NCBI GenBank assembly: GCA_026184415.1 | Contig: CM047948.1 | Location: forward strand, 1,922,001-1,986,000 | Origin: Trichothecium roseum | Taxonomy: Eukaryota; Ascomycota; Sordariomycetes; Hypocreales | Length of the DNA: 64,000 nt | Direction of reading: 5' to 3' | In this document: positions 9,699 through 21,807 of the stretch, piece by piece | How the letters are laid out: every line of letters starts with the position of its first letter | How positions within the stretch are numbered: the first letter of the stretch is position 1 | Made by a program: the position numbers and the translations under genes | The notes under the pieces: generated by a model | Database searches by the model: none | What the model was told of the DNA's origin: nothing | Seen by the model: only the letters and a program-made list of their open reading frames with translations

Positions 9699-12173
9699 AT
9701 GAGAGAGCGTCACATTGGGTCTCTCCCGAGGCTGTTCGCAGTCGTAGCTCTTCTCCAGCACATCTCCCCAGCCCTTGCACTACCACCCCTCTGCACCGAT
9801 GCGTGCGAAAAGTCCCTATATGCGGTCCGCTTTACCGATGTCGAGGCTGGCGCGCCGGCGCCCGAGCAGATTTGCCGCAGCGGGCTGCACCACAAGTCCA
9901 TGTACTTGTGCCTTGGCCTGCACTGCAGCGATGGGGACGTCCGCCTGGGGTTGGACGGGCTAAACGAGACGTGCGCGGGAACGCTACCGCCGAGGAGCGT
10001 CGTGGCAGGGTATACGGACGACGAGGTGGCTAGGATCGAGCGCATCGAGTCCACGGTGCTGCCCCCAGGGTTGAACCCGCGTGGCAAGGTGATTCTGCCA
10101 TCGGATGAGTTGTACGCCATGTGGGAGGGCACGCTGGTGGGTTGACACTGCTTTCTTTTTGTCTTCTTCTTGTCTCCTTTCCAGCACAACTTCCAAAAGG
10201 CTGGCTAACGGGGGCCATTGAGATGATAGGACTCGGTGAGATATGTCAAGCACCATCACCATACCTATGGTTGGGCCATGTCCATATTTTGGGCAGTAGT
10301 CGTGGTCATCGGCCTCGGGAACCGCTTCGTGAACCACCTGCGATGTAGACGCGGTCATCCATCACACGCCGCCTGGGACCGTATCAAGGCAGATCTGGCC
10401 ATCCCTGCCACCTTTGGCGGACGTACGGCGCAGAGCTTTGGGCCTTGGGGGACACTACCTCCCCGCATCCAGTCACTCTCCATATTCTCCTTTTTGCTTC
10501 TCAACGTTGTTCTATCCATATGCGGGTACAGGTATTTCCCAGGAAACCTCTAGTCAGTGACCCCCCTTGTCCATCCTGGGACGTGAGCCATGTCCGTGGT
10601 AACTTATACGACTTGACAGCTTCCCGTCCATGACCAAGCAGATCCTTCGCTACCTCTCAGATCGCACCGGCATAATCTCCTTTGCCACCTTTCCCGTAAT
10701 CTGGCTTTTTGGGATGAGGAACAATGTCGTTCTTTGGGTGACGGGCTGGGACTTTGCGACGTACAACAACTTCCACCGATGGGCGGCGAGGATATCCACG
10801 CTCCAGGCTGTCGTTCATTCCATCGGGTACACCGTCATTATTCTCCGAGGTCAGTCACCCAACCGATATGATTATATAGTTCTCTTACTGATGGCGAAGT
10901 AGAAGGCAGATGGACTTATTTCGCCTGGTGGTGGGGTCTATGGTTCTGGTGGGCTGGGCAGCTTGTAAGTTTTCGACCCCCTGATGCAATCGGACTCGGG
11001 CCATGCTGACCTTAGAGCTGCGCAGGCAACTATAATCATGTGCTTCTTGCTAGCATTCTCGTTTTACTGGATTAGGAGACAGCAGTACGAGATTTTCCTA
11101 GCCTTGCATATCCTTTTATCCGTCCTGCTGCTATTTTTCATGCTTGGGTATGTCTTGAAATCAAGAGACAATGTATCTCGACGTCTGCTAATTTCGATAG
11201 ACATGTATCCATTTTCAACGGACAATACGACTTGTTTGTCTGGGTCCCGCTCGCCATTTGGGCTCTTGACAGAGCAGCTAGGTTAGGGCGTATTCTCTTG
11301 TTCAACCGACGATTCTGGAAGCCTACCAGCAAGCTTACGTACAACCCGACGGCGAACATGGTGCGGCTAACGGTGCCATGCAACAACAGCATGTACAAAG
11401 TGCAGCCCGGGACATACTACTATCTCATGATGCTCAACGGAGCCAACGTGTGGGAAAGCCACCCATTCACGGTAGCCTCGGTGCCCCCGGACATGGGAAC
11501 CAATGACGATGAGAGCCTGGGCGAAGAGGACGCGCCGCTACTGGCCCTACCACCGCTGTCCGGCGAGAAGCACGCCCAGGTGATTGGGTTCCTCATCCGG
11601 CCGTACGACAGCTTCACTTCTAGGCTGCGGGATGCTGCGGCGGGTTCCTGGCCTGACTCGATCCCCGCGCGCATAGCGGTGGAGGGACCCTACGGGCACT
11701 CGCGGCCGCTGCACCGCTTCACAGATGTATGCTTCATCGTTGGCGGCAGCGGTATAGTCGTGCCCCTGTCGTATATGCAGAAGCTGCTACGCAGTCCGCA
11801 GGTGCGCCGCGTCCACGTCCACTGGTCCGTGAGGGAGCAGACGTTTGCTTCCGAGGTGCTCGAGCAAGACCTGGGTCATCTGCTGCCGTCCGCCAAGCTC
11901 AGCGTCAGCATATACATGACTTCGTCGGCATGGGCGGCGGAGGGGGCTAGGATCGTGGGCGGCGCCGGTTCTCCGCGCGTGGACGTGCAGAGGAGGAGGA
12001 TTGACTCGGGCGCCGTGGTGGCTGCGGCGGCGGAGCAGGCGGGGAAGCACAGTCTTGCCGTCATCGCCTGCGGGCCGGCAGAGATGTCGGACCGGGTGAG
12101 GAGAGCCGCCGTTGAAATCATGAGCCGGGGAGATGCAAATCTGGAGTACTTTGAGGAGAGCTTCCAGTGGTGA
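9699..12173 (+). CDS. Ferric/cupric reductase transmembrane component (FRE family)
   Basis: Plasma-membrane flavocytochrome that moves electrons from cytosolic NADPH through FAD and two haems to extracellular Fe(III)/Cu(II) before uptake. Exons are 9699-10136, 10230-10552, 10620-10849, 10913-10974, 11026-11147 and 11201-12173, giving 715 residues. It starts with a signal peptide and a Cys-rich luminal segment. Several membrane helices follow, with haem-type histidines in NNFHRWAARISTLQAVVHSIGY and in LALHILL...GHVSIF. The cytosolic half has the FAD motif HPFTVAS, the NADPH motifs EGPYGH and GGSGIVVPLSY, IACGPAEMSD, and the family ending FEESFQW. Upstream lies a perfect paired GATA site for an iron-responsive repressor. 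It is convergent with the oxidoreductase at 12492-13559. The first intron uses an acceptor at 10228-10229, which keeps the frame open into VRYVKHHHHTYGW. Confidence 0.93.
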
Positions 12174-12491
12174 GAGCGAGCGAGCGAGTAATCATGCGAG
12201 TGAGTCAGCGAGCGTATTGAAATTGGAGCATTTGGGGAAGCTTTTCTTGTTTTTCTTATTTTCTTTTTTTTCCCTCCTTATAGACTGGTTTAGACATGGG
12301 GTATTATTGACCTTTTATAGTGAAGCATATAGTCCTATATAGACAAACGAAAAGAAAGATATATTATCGGACATCACAAGCGCTCTTTTTCTTTCTTTTT
12401 TCCTTTCTTCCTTTTCTTTCTAAACCACGACAGTTGCGAACCCGACAGACCGAACCCCTCATTTTCTTTCATGAGGCCCACGTTTTCTTTT
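12174..12491. other. Convergent intergenic spacer
   Basis: The spacer of about 320 nt joins the 3' ends of the ferric reductase and the MDR oxidoreductase. It is T/C-rich, with runs such as TTTTCTTTTTTTTCC near 12261 and similar near 12385-12420. It probably holds both polyadenylation regions. I see no open frame of interest. Confidence 0.6.
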
Positions 12492-13559
12492 TCACGAAGC
12501 CGGCGAATCCATGACCTTTACAATGACCTTGCCCTTGCTGGTGCCCTTCTTGACGCGCTCAAATGCGGCGAGGGCGTCGGAAAACTCGTAGACGTCCTCG
12601 GCGACGATGCGCAGCTTTCCCTGGGCGAACCAGGCGGCGACCTGCTCCAGGTCCTCGCGCACCGTCTTGGTGAAGTACTGCACGTAGGGCCTCTGGCGGC
12701 CGCCGAGGAACCTGGGGGTGCAGAGGTGCAGGAGCAGGCGGGAGACGCTGGCGAGCGAGGTCCTGCCGCCGACGAAGACGTAGGGCGCGCCGGGCCGCAG
12801 GAAGTGCTGGCTCTGGGGGTAGAGGTCGTGCGGGGAGTCGCAGACGTTGTCGGCGACGACGCTGAAGACGTGGCCCTCGGCGCGGAGGGCGGCGACGACG
12901 TCCTGCTTGCGGTAGTCGATGACGACGTCGGCGCCGAGGGAGCGGCAGAGGTCGACCTTGGGGGTGGAGCAGGTGGTGGTTACGTGGCAGCCGAGGAGCT
13001 TGGCGACCTGGATGCCGAGGGAGCCGACGCCGCCGGAGCCGCCGTTTATGAAGACGCGGTCGTGGGCGTCGGGGCGGACGTAGGGGGCTATGGTCTGGTA
13101 GGCGGTCAGGGCGGCGGTGCCGAGGCCGGAGGCGAGGACGGCGGGGTCGATGGCGGGGCCGCTACCGTCGTTGAGGATGGCTGCGGGGGAGGGGAGCTTG
13201 GCCACGTCGGAGCGCGGGGCGACGACGTGCCGCGACAGGGCGCCCTGCTTGCCGAACGGGCTGAGGCGGCAGACGACGGTGTCGCCGGGCCGGATGTCGT
13301 CCACGCCCGCGCCGACGGCGACGACGCGGGCGCTGAGGTCCATGCCCGGGGTCTTGGGGTAGGACAGGGCGGCGCGGGCCGCGAGGCCCATCTCGGTGAG
13401 CTTGTAGTCGGCCGGGTTGAGCGCGGCGGCGACGACCTCGAGGAGAAGATCCTGGTCCGAGGTCAGCTCGGGCTTGGGCACGGTGGTGGTGCTGAGGCGG
13501 AGGACGGAGGATATGGGGCCGGGGCGGGTGAATTGCCAGGCGTCCATCTTGTCGGACAT
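12492..13559 (-). CDS. MDR-family quinone oxidoreductase / zinc-type alcohol dehydrogenase-like
   Basis: Intronless, 355 residues, with no signal peptide. It has the medium-chain dehydrogenase/reductase layout: a GroES-like N-terminal half (LNPADYKLTEMG, TPGMDLSARVVAVGAGV, RPGDTVVC) and a Rossmann half with the NADPH motif INGGSGGVGSLGIQVAKLLG. The C-terminal AFERVKKGTSKGKVIVKV is typical of the zeta-crystallin/RTN4IP1-like branch. The structural and catalytic zinc ligands of true alcohol dehydrogenases are not evident, so an NADPH-dependent reductase of quinones or enones is more likely. The substrate is unknown. A TATA stretch (13726-13737) and an ACC/GGT repeat lie in its promoter and leader. 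Confidence 0.88.
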   Translation of the reverse strand: MSDKMDAWQFTRPGPISSVLRLSTTTVPKPELTSDQDLLLEVVAAALNPADYKLTEMGLAARAALSYPKTPGMDLSARVVAVGAGVDDIRPGDTVVCRLSPFGKQGALSRHVVAPRSDVAKLPSPAAILNDGSGPAIDPAVLASGLGTAALTAYQTIAPYVRPDAHDRVFINGGSGGVGSLGIQVAKLLGCHVTTTCSTPKVDLCRSLGADVVIDYRKQDVVAALRAEGHVFSVVADNVCDSPHDLYPQSQHFLRPGAPYVFVGGRTSLASVSRLLLHLCTPRFLGGRQRPYVQYFTKTVREDLEQVAAWFAQGKLRIVAEDVYEFSDALAAFERVKKGTSKGKVIVKVMDSPAS

Positions 13560-13582
13560 GCTTGCGTGGGTTGGGTTGTTGT

Positions 13583-13614
13583 TGGTGGTGGTGGTGGTGG
13601 TGGTGGTGGTGGTG
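13583..13614 (-). repeat. GGT/ACC trinucleotide repeat in 5' leader
   Basis: About ten GGT units on the plus strand (ACC on the gene strand) start roughly 25 nt upstream of the oxidoreductase ATG, so they probably lie in the transcribed leader. The tract is prone to length change. Confidence 0.7.
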
Positions 13615-14770
13615 GGGGAGTGCGGGTGGCTGTTTGCTTATTGGGGATTGGGAATGCTGGATGAGGTGTTGCGTGAATGGGGTGCTGTGTGGTGGTGGTG
13701 ATGCTCAAGTGGCATCATGGACGTTTATATATATATACGAAATGTGGGATATGAATATCTTTCGCGGGGTCAATTTTTTTCTCTTAACCCCCTTCAGTTG
13801 CACCAAGCAGACGTATGCAAAGTACCATAAGTAAACTCCGCATATGTTGGTCGTGCAGCAGCTTTACCAATGCTCTTGCCGAGGGGATGAAATCATCTCG
13901 ACGTAGTAGAGTTGTAGTATAGTGCTCCGTTCTATGGTACTACTAGTAGTACATACTTAGTAGTGGTGGTAGTGCTTGGTTACGCTCATGTAAGGGTCCC
14001 GGGGCAGCATGACGCCAAAGCATAACGTCGCCGGGACAGATTTCCCTTTCCGGCCCGTTGACGCGTCGATCCCCGGTGCTCTCCGTACTTGCAGCAGCAA
14101 GGCAAGTGTCAGTGCGTGTCGCATACTCCGTATGGCACTGTACTCCCCGTCCTTACTCCGTATGGTACGCGCTGGAGAATCGAGCCGAGGCACGGATTCA
14201 GTGTATGTCAACACTTTAGCGCAAACGGCTCTCTTTCCCCCTCTCTCTTCATTCATTAGGTAAGGTGGTTTTTTCTTCTTCTTTTTTTTTCAGCGGAGTT
14301 GATTAGATAATTCCCTACCATAATACTACGTAGAGTGTAGGTAGGATCCAGTGCATGCGGAGTTTGCGAAAAACTGGTAGGAAGCGTTGCAAATCGCCTT
14401 GCGGACTTTTACGTGCAATCAATCCTGCCGCGGTAGCTGGTATTCGCAGTTGTCAAACTGATTTGCAGAAAAGCGTTAGATCAAGCCGAAGAGCTTCAAA
14501 GAAAAAGGAAACTTGTTGAGATGATAATATCCTACTAGATTTACTCACGAAACCTCATTTTCTAACCATCAAATGGCTGATTACCTCCTTTCTTACAACA
14601 GAAGCAAAAACTCCAAGAGCATCAAGAAACAACTAATACACTCATGGCACTATGGGTGACAAAGACACATCACAACTGTACTCCGTGCACGCTTGAGGTT
14701 GATCATGATATCACTTCGTATATTCAAAGCTATCGCGTACATTTTACTATCTTGCTAAAAGGACTAAACC
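13615..14770. other. Intergenic, oxidoreductase promoter to catalase-peroxidase 3' end
   Basis: No gene was recognised. It contains TATATATATATA at 13726-13737, the likely TATA region of the oxidoreductase (about 170 nt upstream of its ATG). Copies of TACTCCGTA-type motifs lie at about 14127 and 14156, with a variant near 14680. Confidence 0.55.
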
Positions 14771-16929
14771 TCACAGGCGGCTGTGGTATGCCTGGCTGGC
14801 GTTGCCCTTGACGTCGTACCTGTCCAGGTTCATCACCTTGGTCCAGGCAGCGACAAAGTCCTTGACGAACCTGTCACCACCGTCAGAGCTACCGTAAACC
14901 TCGGAGAGGGCACGCAGCTCGGCGTGCGAGCCAAAGACGAGGTCGAAGCGAGTACCGGTCCACTTGCGCTCGCCAGTCTTGCGGTCGGTACCCTCAAAGA
15001 GCTCGCCGTCCTGGCTGGGCTTCCATACGGTGCTCATGTCAAGAAGGTTGACAAAGAAGTCGTTGGTGAGCTGACCGGGGCGGTTGGTGAAGATACCGTG
15101 GGACGAGCCGTCGTAGTTGGCATTGAGAGCACGCAGACCACCGACGAGAACTGTCAGCTCAGGGGCCGAGAGGTTGAGCAGCTGAGCCTTATCGACGAGG
15201 AAGTGCTCGGCCTTGACGCCGGGCGTTGACTTTCCGTAGTTGCGGAAGCCGTCGGAGAATGGCTCGAGGTGGCCGACCGACTTGACGTCCGTCTGCTCTT
15301 GGGTGGCGTCGGCACGGCCAGGGGTGAAGGGCACCCGGATGTTGTGGCCAGCATCCTTGGCAGCCTTCTCTACACCGGCGGCACCAGCCAGGACGATGAG
15401 ATCAGCGAGCGAGATCTTCTTGCCACCAGAGGCCGAAGAGTTGAACTTTTGCTGCAGGCTCTCGAGGCCCGACAGAACCTGAGAGAGCTGCGAAGGGTTG
15501 TTGACCTCCCAGTCCTTCTGGGGAGCGAGGCGGATGCGGGCGCCGTTGGCACCACCGCGCTTGTCGCTGATACGGAAAGTAGAAGCAGATGCCCAAGCGG
15601 TGGATACGAGCTTGGAGACGTCGATACCGCTGTTGATGATATCGTTCTTGAGAGCAGAGACATCCTTCTCATCGACAAGGGGATGGTCGACGGTGGGGAT
15701 AGGGTCTTGCCAGATGAGGTCCTCCTTGGGAATCTCGGGGCCGAGGTAACGGGCCTTGGGACCCATGTCACGGTGAAGGAGCTTGAACCAGGCACGGGCA
15801 AAGGCGTCGGCAAACTCATCGGGGTTCTCGAGGAAGCGACGCGAGATCTTCTCGTACTCAGGGTCGAAGCGGAGAGAGAGATCAGTTGTCAGCATGGTTG
15901 GGAGAACCTTCTTGTTGGCATCGAAAGCAGAGGGAATGATGGGCTCCGTATTCTTGGCAACCCACTGGTTGGCACCAGCAGGAGACTTGGTGAGCTCCCA
16001 CTCGAACTTGAAGAGGTACTCGAGGTAGTTCATGCTCCACTTGTTGGGAGTCTTGGTCCAGATGACCTCGAGACCACTCGTGATGGTATCGGGACCCTTG
16101 CCGGAACCATGCTTGTTCTTCCAGCCAAGACCCTGATCCTCGAGACCACTGGCCTCAGGCTCGGCACCAATGTTATCTGAGGGAGCGGCGCCGTGTGTCT
16201 TTCCGAAGCTGTGACCGCCGGCAATGAGAGCAACAGTCTCCTCATCATTCATGGCCTATTGAAATGGTTAGAATTAAAGGTTCTTGAGCAGCGAGAGGGG
16301 CGGGAAAGCCTTACCATACGGCCAAAGGTTGATCGGATGTCTGCAGCAGCGGCCACGGGGTCGGGGTTTCCGTTGGGGCCCTCGGGATTTACGTAGATCA
16401 AACTAACAAGGGTAAGCTTTCATTGCCACCGGGCAGAAATGTGTGCAAGTACGTACCCCATGTGAGCGGCACCAAGGGGCTTTTCCAAGTCCTTGGTATG
16501 GCCGCCAGAGTTGGCAGGCATGTCTCCATCGACGACGCCGGGGTAATTTACGCCCTTGCTGCCGTGCGAGTAACGAGCGTCGTTACCGAGCCAGGTGTTC
16601 TCGGCACCCCAGTAGGTAGACTCATCGGCCTCCCAGGTGTCAGGACGACCACCGGCGAAGCCAAAAGGCTTGAAGCCCATGTTCTCGAGAGCGACATTGC
16701 CGGTCAACAAGAGGAGATCGGCCCAGGAGATGCTGTGGCCGTACTTCTGCTTGATGGGCCATAGCAGGCGACGAGCCTTGTCGAGGGAGACGTTATCGGG
16801 CCAGCTGTTGAGGGGGGCAAATCGTTGTTGACCCTGTGATACATTTTGTTAGCAAAGGGCGAATTGATGATGATTGGTCGAGGCAGAGTTGCTTACCTGA
16901 CCACCGCCACCGCGGCCGTCAAAGACTCT

Positions 16930-16961
<32 letters not shown>

Positions 16962-17427
16962 CAAAGAGACCGCCATAGTTGCCGTGGTCGGCAGGCCACC
17001 ACTCCTGGGAATCCGTCATGAGGTCGTTGAGGTCCTTCTTGAGACCCCAGTAATCGAGGTTCTTGAAGGCCTCGGCATAATCAAACTCGTTGCCGAGGGG
17101 GTTGGTGACGCCGGTGTGCTGGCGGAGAGTGTTGAGCCTGAGCTGGTTGGGCCACCAGTCGCGGCTCTTGGTGCCGCCGCCGGCGACGTTCATGTGAGGG
17201 CACTTGCTTTCCGCCATGTTTGCAGGCGAAGTCGTGGAGAATTGGCGTTTATTTAATAGGACTGTTGCAGTAGACGCTTTGGCAACATAAGCTACCTTTG
17301 AACAGTACAAGTTCTGGGAAAGGCGAACGGGTCGAGACAACGACGACGACGACCAAGAAGAGACGGGGGCTTTAAGTAGGTGGCCGGCCGTTGCCCCGCG
17401 TCTCATGACCAAAAGCTTGCTCGTCAT
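14771..17427 (-). CDS. katG: Catalase-peroxidase with possible mitochondrial presequence
   Basis: Bifunctional haem b enzyme that dismutates H2O2 and has peroxidase activity. Exons on the minus strand are 16897-17427, 16457-16833, 16315-16402 and 14771-16255. A start at 17217 (MAESKCPHMN) gives 756 residues, the usual KatG length. The in-frame ATG at 17427 adds 70 residues rich in Arg, Ser and Ala, ending NKRQFSTTSPAN, which looks like a mitochondrial targeting peptide. In short-form numbering the distal residues are Arg87, Trp90 and His91. The Trp-Tyr-Met adduct would be Trp90, Tyr236 (LIYVNPEG) and Met262 (GRMAMNDEE), and the proximal haem ligand His277 (GGHSFGKTHGA). The C-terminal duplicated domain is present. 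Function is certain; the start codon and location are open. The open frame continues to an ATG at 17682, but that part is Pro-rich and unlikely to be translated. Confidence 0.95.
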
Positions 17428-19983
17428 TGGCGAATTGGGATGGTGGGTTGGATTGGGAAGCTTCGCAGGCACGCAGGACAACCCGATGGTGACAAGTTGT
17501 ACAAGAAAGCGGAGCAACAGACCTTGTGCTAGAACACTCCTACTGGGAAAATGGAGGGGGAGGGGGGCAACACACACGCGTTGACAAGGAGAGAGAGGGG
17601 GGGGGGGGGACGGGGAGGGGAGGGATCCCTTGCAAAAGGAAGAAAAAAAAGGCCCAGAGTTCAAAGTTGTTGGTGGTTCCAATAATCAGATCTATGGATC
17701 CCTTAGCTTCCAGTTCCATCCACTATCCACCATTCATTCATGAAATAACTGAATGAATATTTAGGAATGACTTGCAAGTGGGCTGCTGGCAACAGCAAAG
17801 ACGACATCTCGTTCCTTCCGCTCGACATGTCAAATGCATCGCTTCGATATTAGTTACCGAAAACGGTTTAGCCAGTGAACACTGCGAGCTAGCCACTGAT
17901 CCGCTCCACAAGGGGAAAGAGGGGCCACAACAGCTTTGACAAATCAAGTGGCGAGCCTTCAGCTTTTGCCCCTCCTTTTGCTCCTCCCCTTCCTCTGCTC
18001 GCCTCCTCTCAAAAGAGGGGCAAATTCAGAAAAACACGGGGTGATGCTGTCAACAGTCGACGATTCACATCCGTTGCTCCATCGCCCAAGAGGAAATTCC
18101 CACCCGTCCAACAGCTAAATGCTACCAGGCACTAGAAAAAGCCTTAGCAGCAAAAACAGAAAATTCGGCATCTTCCTCTCCAGCTATACTGGCAGGTTAT
18201 CCCGCCTGAATCCCGGAGCATCTCGGCATCGAGCAAGCCTGCCAGTGCCTGCTACCCACAGATGCCAAAGGACTAGCGGCAGATAATCGGATACTCGCTC
18301 TTTCTTGCCGGAATAGGGTAGTATCCCAGACGCGGTTGCACATCCGTTATGTACGGGATTATGTGGGAGAAAGATGATGAAGCCGGATGGGTGGCCGCTG
18401 GCATGCACGAGAAAGAGAAATGCAGAGGCGGTCACTACCACCTACAACTACCTATACTACGTATGCGCCATGAGTCATGGCTTACTTTATCTCGTACGAC
18501 GATGGCTTAGAGTCTGCGACGCGTACTACGTAATAGGCCTTTTTGCCATCCTCGTCGGGATCAAACGCTGCTTTTCATTACCGCTAGGCTACCCTATTTC
18601 CTTTTTCGCATATGTCGACATCGACGGTCATGTTGACTTTTTTGCTGCTTTGTAATTCGCATGCTTTTACTAATAGCATTTCCATCCATTGCATATCGGA
18701 AACGAAATCGTCCATTATAGCTTGGTGCTCATTTCCTGGATATTTCTATTCTATCGGGTTGTCAACACGTACCTCTGCGTCTCGCCTTGGTAAACCGAAA
18801 GACTTTATCTACTAGTAGTTTTCCGTAGGGCTAGAAAGAAAGCCGAAGACGAAAAAAACAATCCCAGATTTCTACAAGTTGACTGAAGACGGCGAATTGA
18901 TGATTCCTTCAACGAGGACTCGCCACCCGTGCTTGTAGCTCACGTGGGATGCACCATTTTTCCCACCCGAGGCTTGATGCACACAACTGATAGCTATGTG
19001 CTTTGCGTGTTGTATGATGCCAATTCTTCTTTAGTCTAGGCCAATAGCTGCATCTCGATGACTCTACCATATAGCGCTTTTCGCGACTATATAGTTCAAT
19101 CCAAAAAGCCGTATGCCTCATGTATCCGAACTACGAATTGACACACCCAGTCATGCCCTTGGGGAAAGATGGCACTCGGCATCACCATTTGCAATAATCT
19201 GCCTCCACAACCCACCGTATAAAGGCTGACGAAAGCCGTACCATTAGGACGGGGAAAGTCCATGGGCATCTTTCTACGTCCAATATATTTAGGAACTCTG
19301 GCAGACCGCCTTGCGCGGGGAGAAGAATATGTAGTTTGTCAGGCTGGATATGGCTGGCAATGCCACTCGACATCGAGTGACGGCGACTGACTGCGTATCA
19401 TGAACTGGTTTCATGCAGTTATTGATCAATAACTGCACTTGGGACTTGGTAGGAACCCGGACAGATACAAGCCATCGCCTCGCCACACTCAAGCCACAGG
19501 CGAGATGCCGACCAAACAACCTCTCCAACTCTTCATACCTATCAAAAAGAAAACCACCACCTATACTATTGCGTTTCGAATATTTATTGACGCGCTCTTT
19601 CGATACAGCCAACGGATAAGGACATCATCTGTATTTATGTGGTTGGATGAGGGGGTCAACAACAATTTACGTGTCACGGCATTCACATGTGCCAATCACA
19701 ACCAGGAGAACAAGTAAGTGAAGAAAAAAAAAGTAAAGTTCAAGTATGACACAATTGAAGTGTAAGTACGTGTGTGCGTCTGAAAACTCGTAAACATTAT
19801 CGCCAACCCGCAAATCAAGCGTTGTTTATTCTTTTCCTCTCCAAAAACTTTGGGCAAGAAAAAAAGAAAAAAAATCATCGCCAAAAAAGCCTCGCCCTTC
19901 CCAACCCCTCAACTCCGGAAAAATTACGTTCTTGGGTATAAATTTAACGCTGGCAAAGCTCTAAGATAGTTTATAGCTTTGCT
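17428..19983. other. Gene-poor, AT-richer intergenic stretch
   Basis: I see no gene here. It holds a G-run near 17598-17609, a CT/GA-rich leader of the catalase-peroxidase gene, and AT-rich DNA from about 18400 to 19980. A perfect 24-nt palindrome lies at 19414-19437 and is listed separately. Open frames are short and without family features. Confidence 0.55.
19414..19437. repeat. Perfect 24-nt palindrome
   Basis: The half-site TGCAGTTATTGA is followed immediately by its exact reverse complement, centred on GATC. It lies in gene-free, AT-rich DNA about 560 nt past the transporter stop codon. It could form a cruciform, bind a dimeric factor, or be chance. Confidence 0.8.
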
Positions 19984-21807
19984 CTAAACGGCAGAGCCGC
20001 GACGCTCGGCGTCGGCGATGACGCCGGCGTCGAGGTAACCATCCTTGGTGCCAACGGTGGCGGCAAAGGTGGTGGTGGGCTTCCACTTGGCCGAGGTGCG
20101 GGGGGTGGTCTCCTCCATCATCTTGTCGACCTGCTCGAGGGTAAGACCCTTGGTCTCGGGGATGAGGAAGTAGGCGTAGACGAAAGCAGCGCTGCAGAGA
20201 CCGCCCCAGACGAAGAAGACGGACGACTTCATGTTACCCTTGTCGGGGTGGGTCATGTAGGGGGTGATGACGGCGATGATGGTGTTCCAGAGCCAGTTGG
20301 AGGCAGTGGACAGACCAACACCGCGAGAACGGACGGGCAGAGGGAAGATCTCGCCAATGACGATCCAGGCACCGGGGCCCCAGGTGGAAGCGAACCAGAA
20401 GATGAAGATGGCGATGAAGGAGATCTGGGCGTTGACGGCGGCGATGTTGTCGGCGATCTGGTTCTCGGGGTCGTTGGGGTCCTCGTGGGTGTAGTTGAAA
20501 CCGACGGTGACACCGACAATGGCAACGATGAACTGGCAGACAAGCATGCCGAAAGCACCAACAATGAGAATGGTACGGCGACCGAAGCGCTCAACAGTCC
20601 AGAAAGACAGAGGGGTGGACAGAACGTTGACGAGGGTGAAGACAAGGGAGATGATGAAGGGGTCCTTGATGGCACCGGTCGACTTGAGGAAAGGAGTAGA
20701 GTAGTAGAAGATGAAGTTGACACCGGTCCACTGCTGCATCATCTGCAGAGAAGTGCCCAGGATGGTACGGCGCAGGTTGGACTTGGGGCTCCAGAGACCG
20801 CCCTTGAAGCAGTTGGCCCAAGAACCGAACCAGGTTGTGGAAGGGATGAGGGCACGCTCGTACTCCTCGTTGGCGACAATCTCGGCGAGTTCGCTCTGGA
20901 CGTAGACCGAGTCCTCGGGCTGACCACGGACGCGGGCGAGGGCATCGCGGGCGGCGGGCAGGTTACCCTTCTTGACGAAGTAACGAGGGGAGTCGGGAAG
21001 GAAGAGCAGACCGCCACCGAGGATAATGGCCCAGGGGAACTGGATAGCGATGGGAATGCGGTAGGCGCCGGTGTCCTTGCGCTTCTCGGTGGCGTAAACG
21101 ACGATGGAGGCGAGCATGATACCGATGGTGATGCAGAATTGGTAACCGGCGACGAGAGATCCACGGACCTTGCGGGGGCACTAAAATCACCAAATCGTTA
21201 GCAACGTTTTCTGCTACTCTGCCTCTTCTTGGGTTCTCTTGGCGAAACAGGTTTCGGGTAAGACGAGAGAGGTAGTGGGGATTTGAACACTTACAATCTC
21301 AGACATGTACAGAATGACAACAGCAGACTCGAAACCGACACCGACACCGGCAACGAGACGACCAACAACGATGGGAACCAGAGCAGGGGTAGAGTTGTTG
21401 GGGTCGGAATAGTCGGGCATGGTGATCATCTGGATGACAACACCGAGAGCATAGATGGCACAACCAAGAATAACAGTCCACTTGCGACCCATCCAGTCGG
21501 CAAGGTCACCAGCGATGAGAGCACCGAAGAAAGTACCGACGGAGAGGATAGAAACGATCAGAGACTGGTTGCTCTCAGAGAGCTCCTTGATACCGGGGCC
21601 TTCGATGGCCTGGATGAAGATGTCGTTGCCATTGACACCGTTGATGTAACCAGAGTCGTAACCGAAGAAGATACCACCGAACGAGGCGAAGGCGCACATG
21701 AGGTAAGCCTTCCAGGTAACGGGAGCCTCGACCTGCTCGACCGTCTCAGCGGCATGGAGGATGACCGAGGCCTTGCGGACCTCGGTGGTCTCTTCGTTCT
21801 TTTCCAT
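19984..21807 (-). CDS. MFS hexose transporter
   Basis: Proton-coupled sugar importer of the major facilitator superfamily, plasma membrane, 12 expected helices. Two exons (21295-21807 and 19984-21180) joined across a 114-nt intron give 569 residues. Sugar-porter signatures are present in order: FGGIFFGYDSGYINGVNG in helix 1, DWMGRKW in loop 2-3, GRLVAGVGVGFES...LYMSEIVCPRKVRG before helix 5-6, PDSPRYFVKKG, the RFGRRT loop, and PETKGLTLEQVD near the C-terminus. It resembles fungal high-affinity glucose/monosaccharide transporters (HGT-1/Hxt type). The start at 21807 gives a normal cytosolic N-terminus. The frame stays open 93 codons further upstream, but that part is not transporter-like. Possibly imports glucose or cellobiose-derived sugars released by the GH7 enzyme; this is inference. 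Confidence 0.93.

Noticed and set aside
17428..17682. Catalase-peroxidase start at 17682
   Set aside because: The added 85 residues are Pro/Ser-rich and cross poly-G and purine tracts typical of a promoter or leader. The ATG at 17427 or 17217 is more credible.
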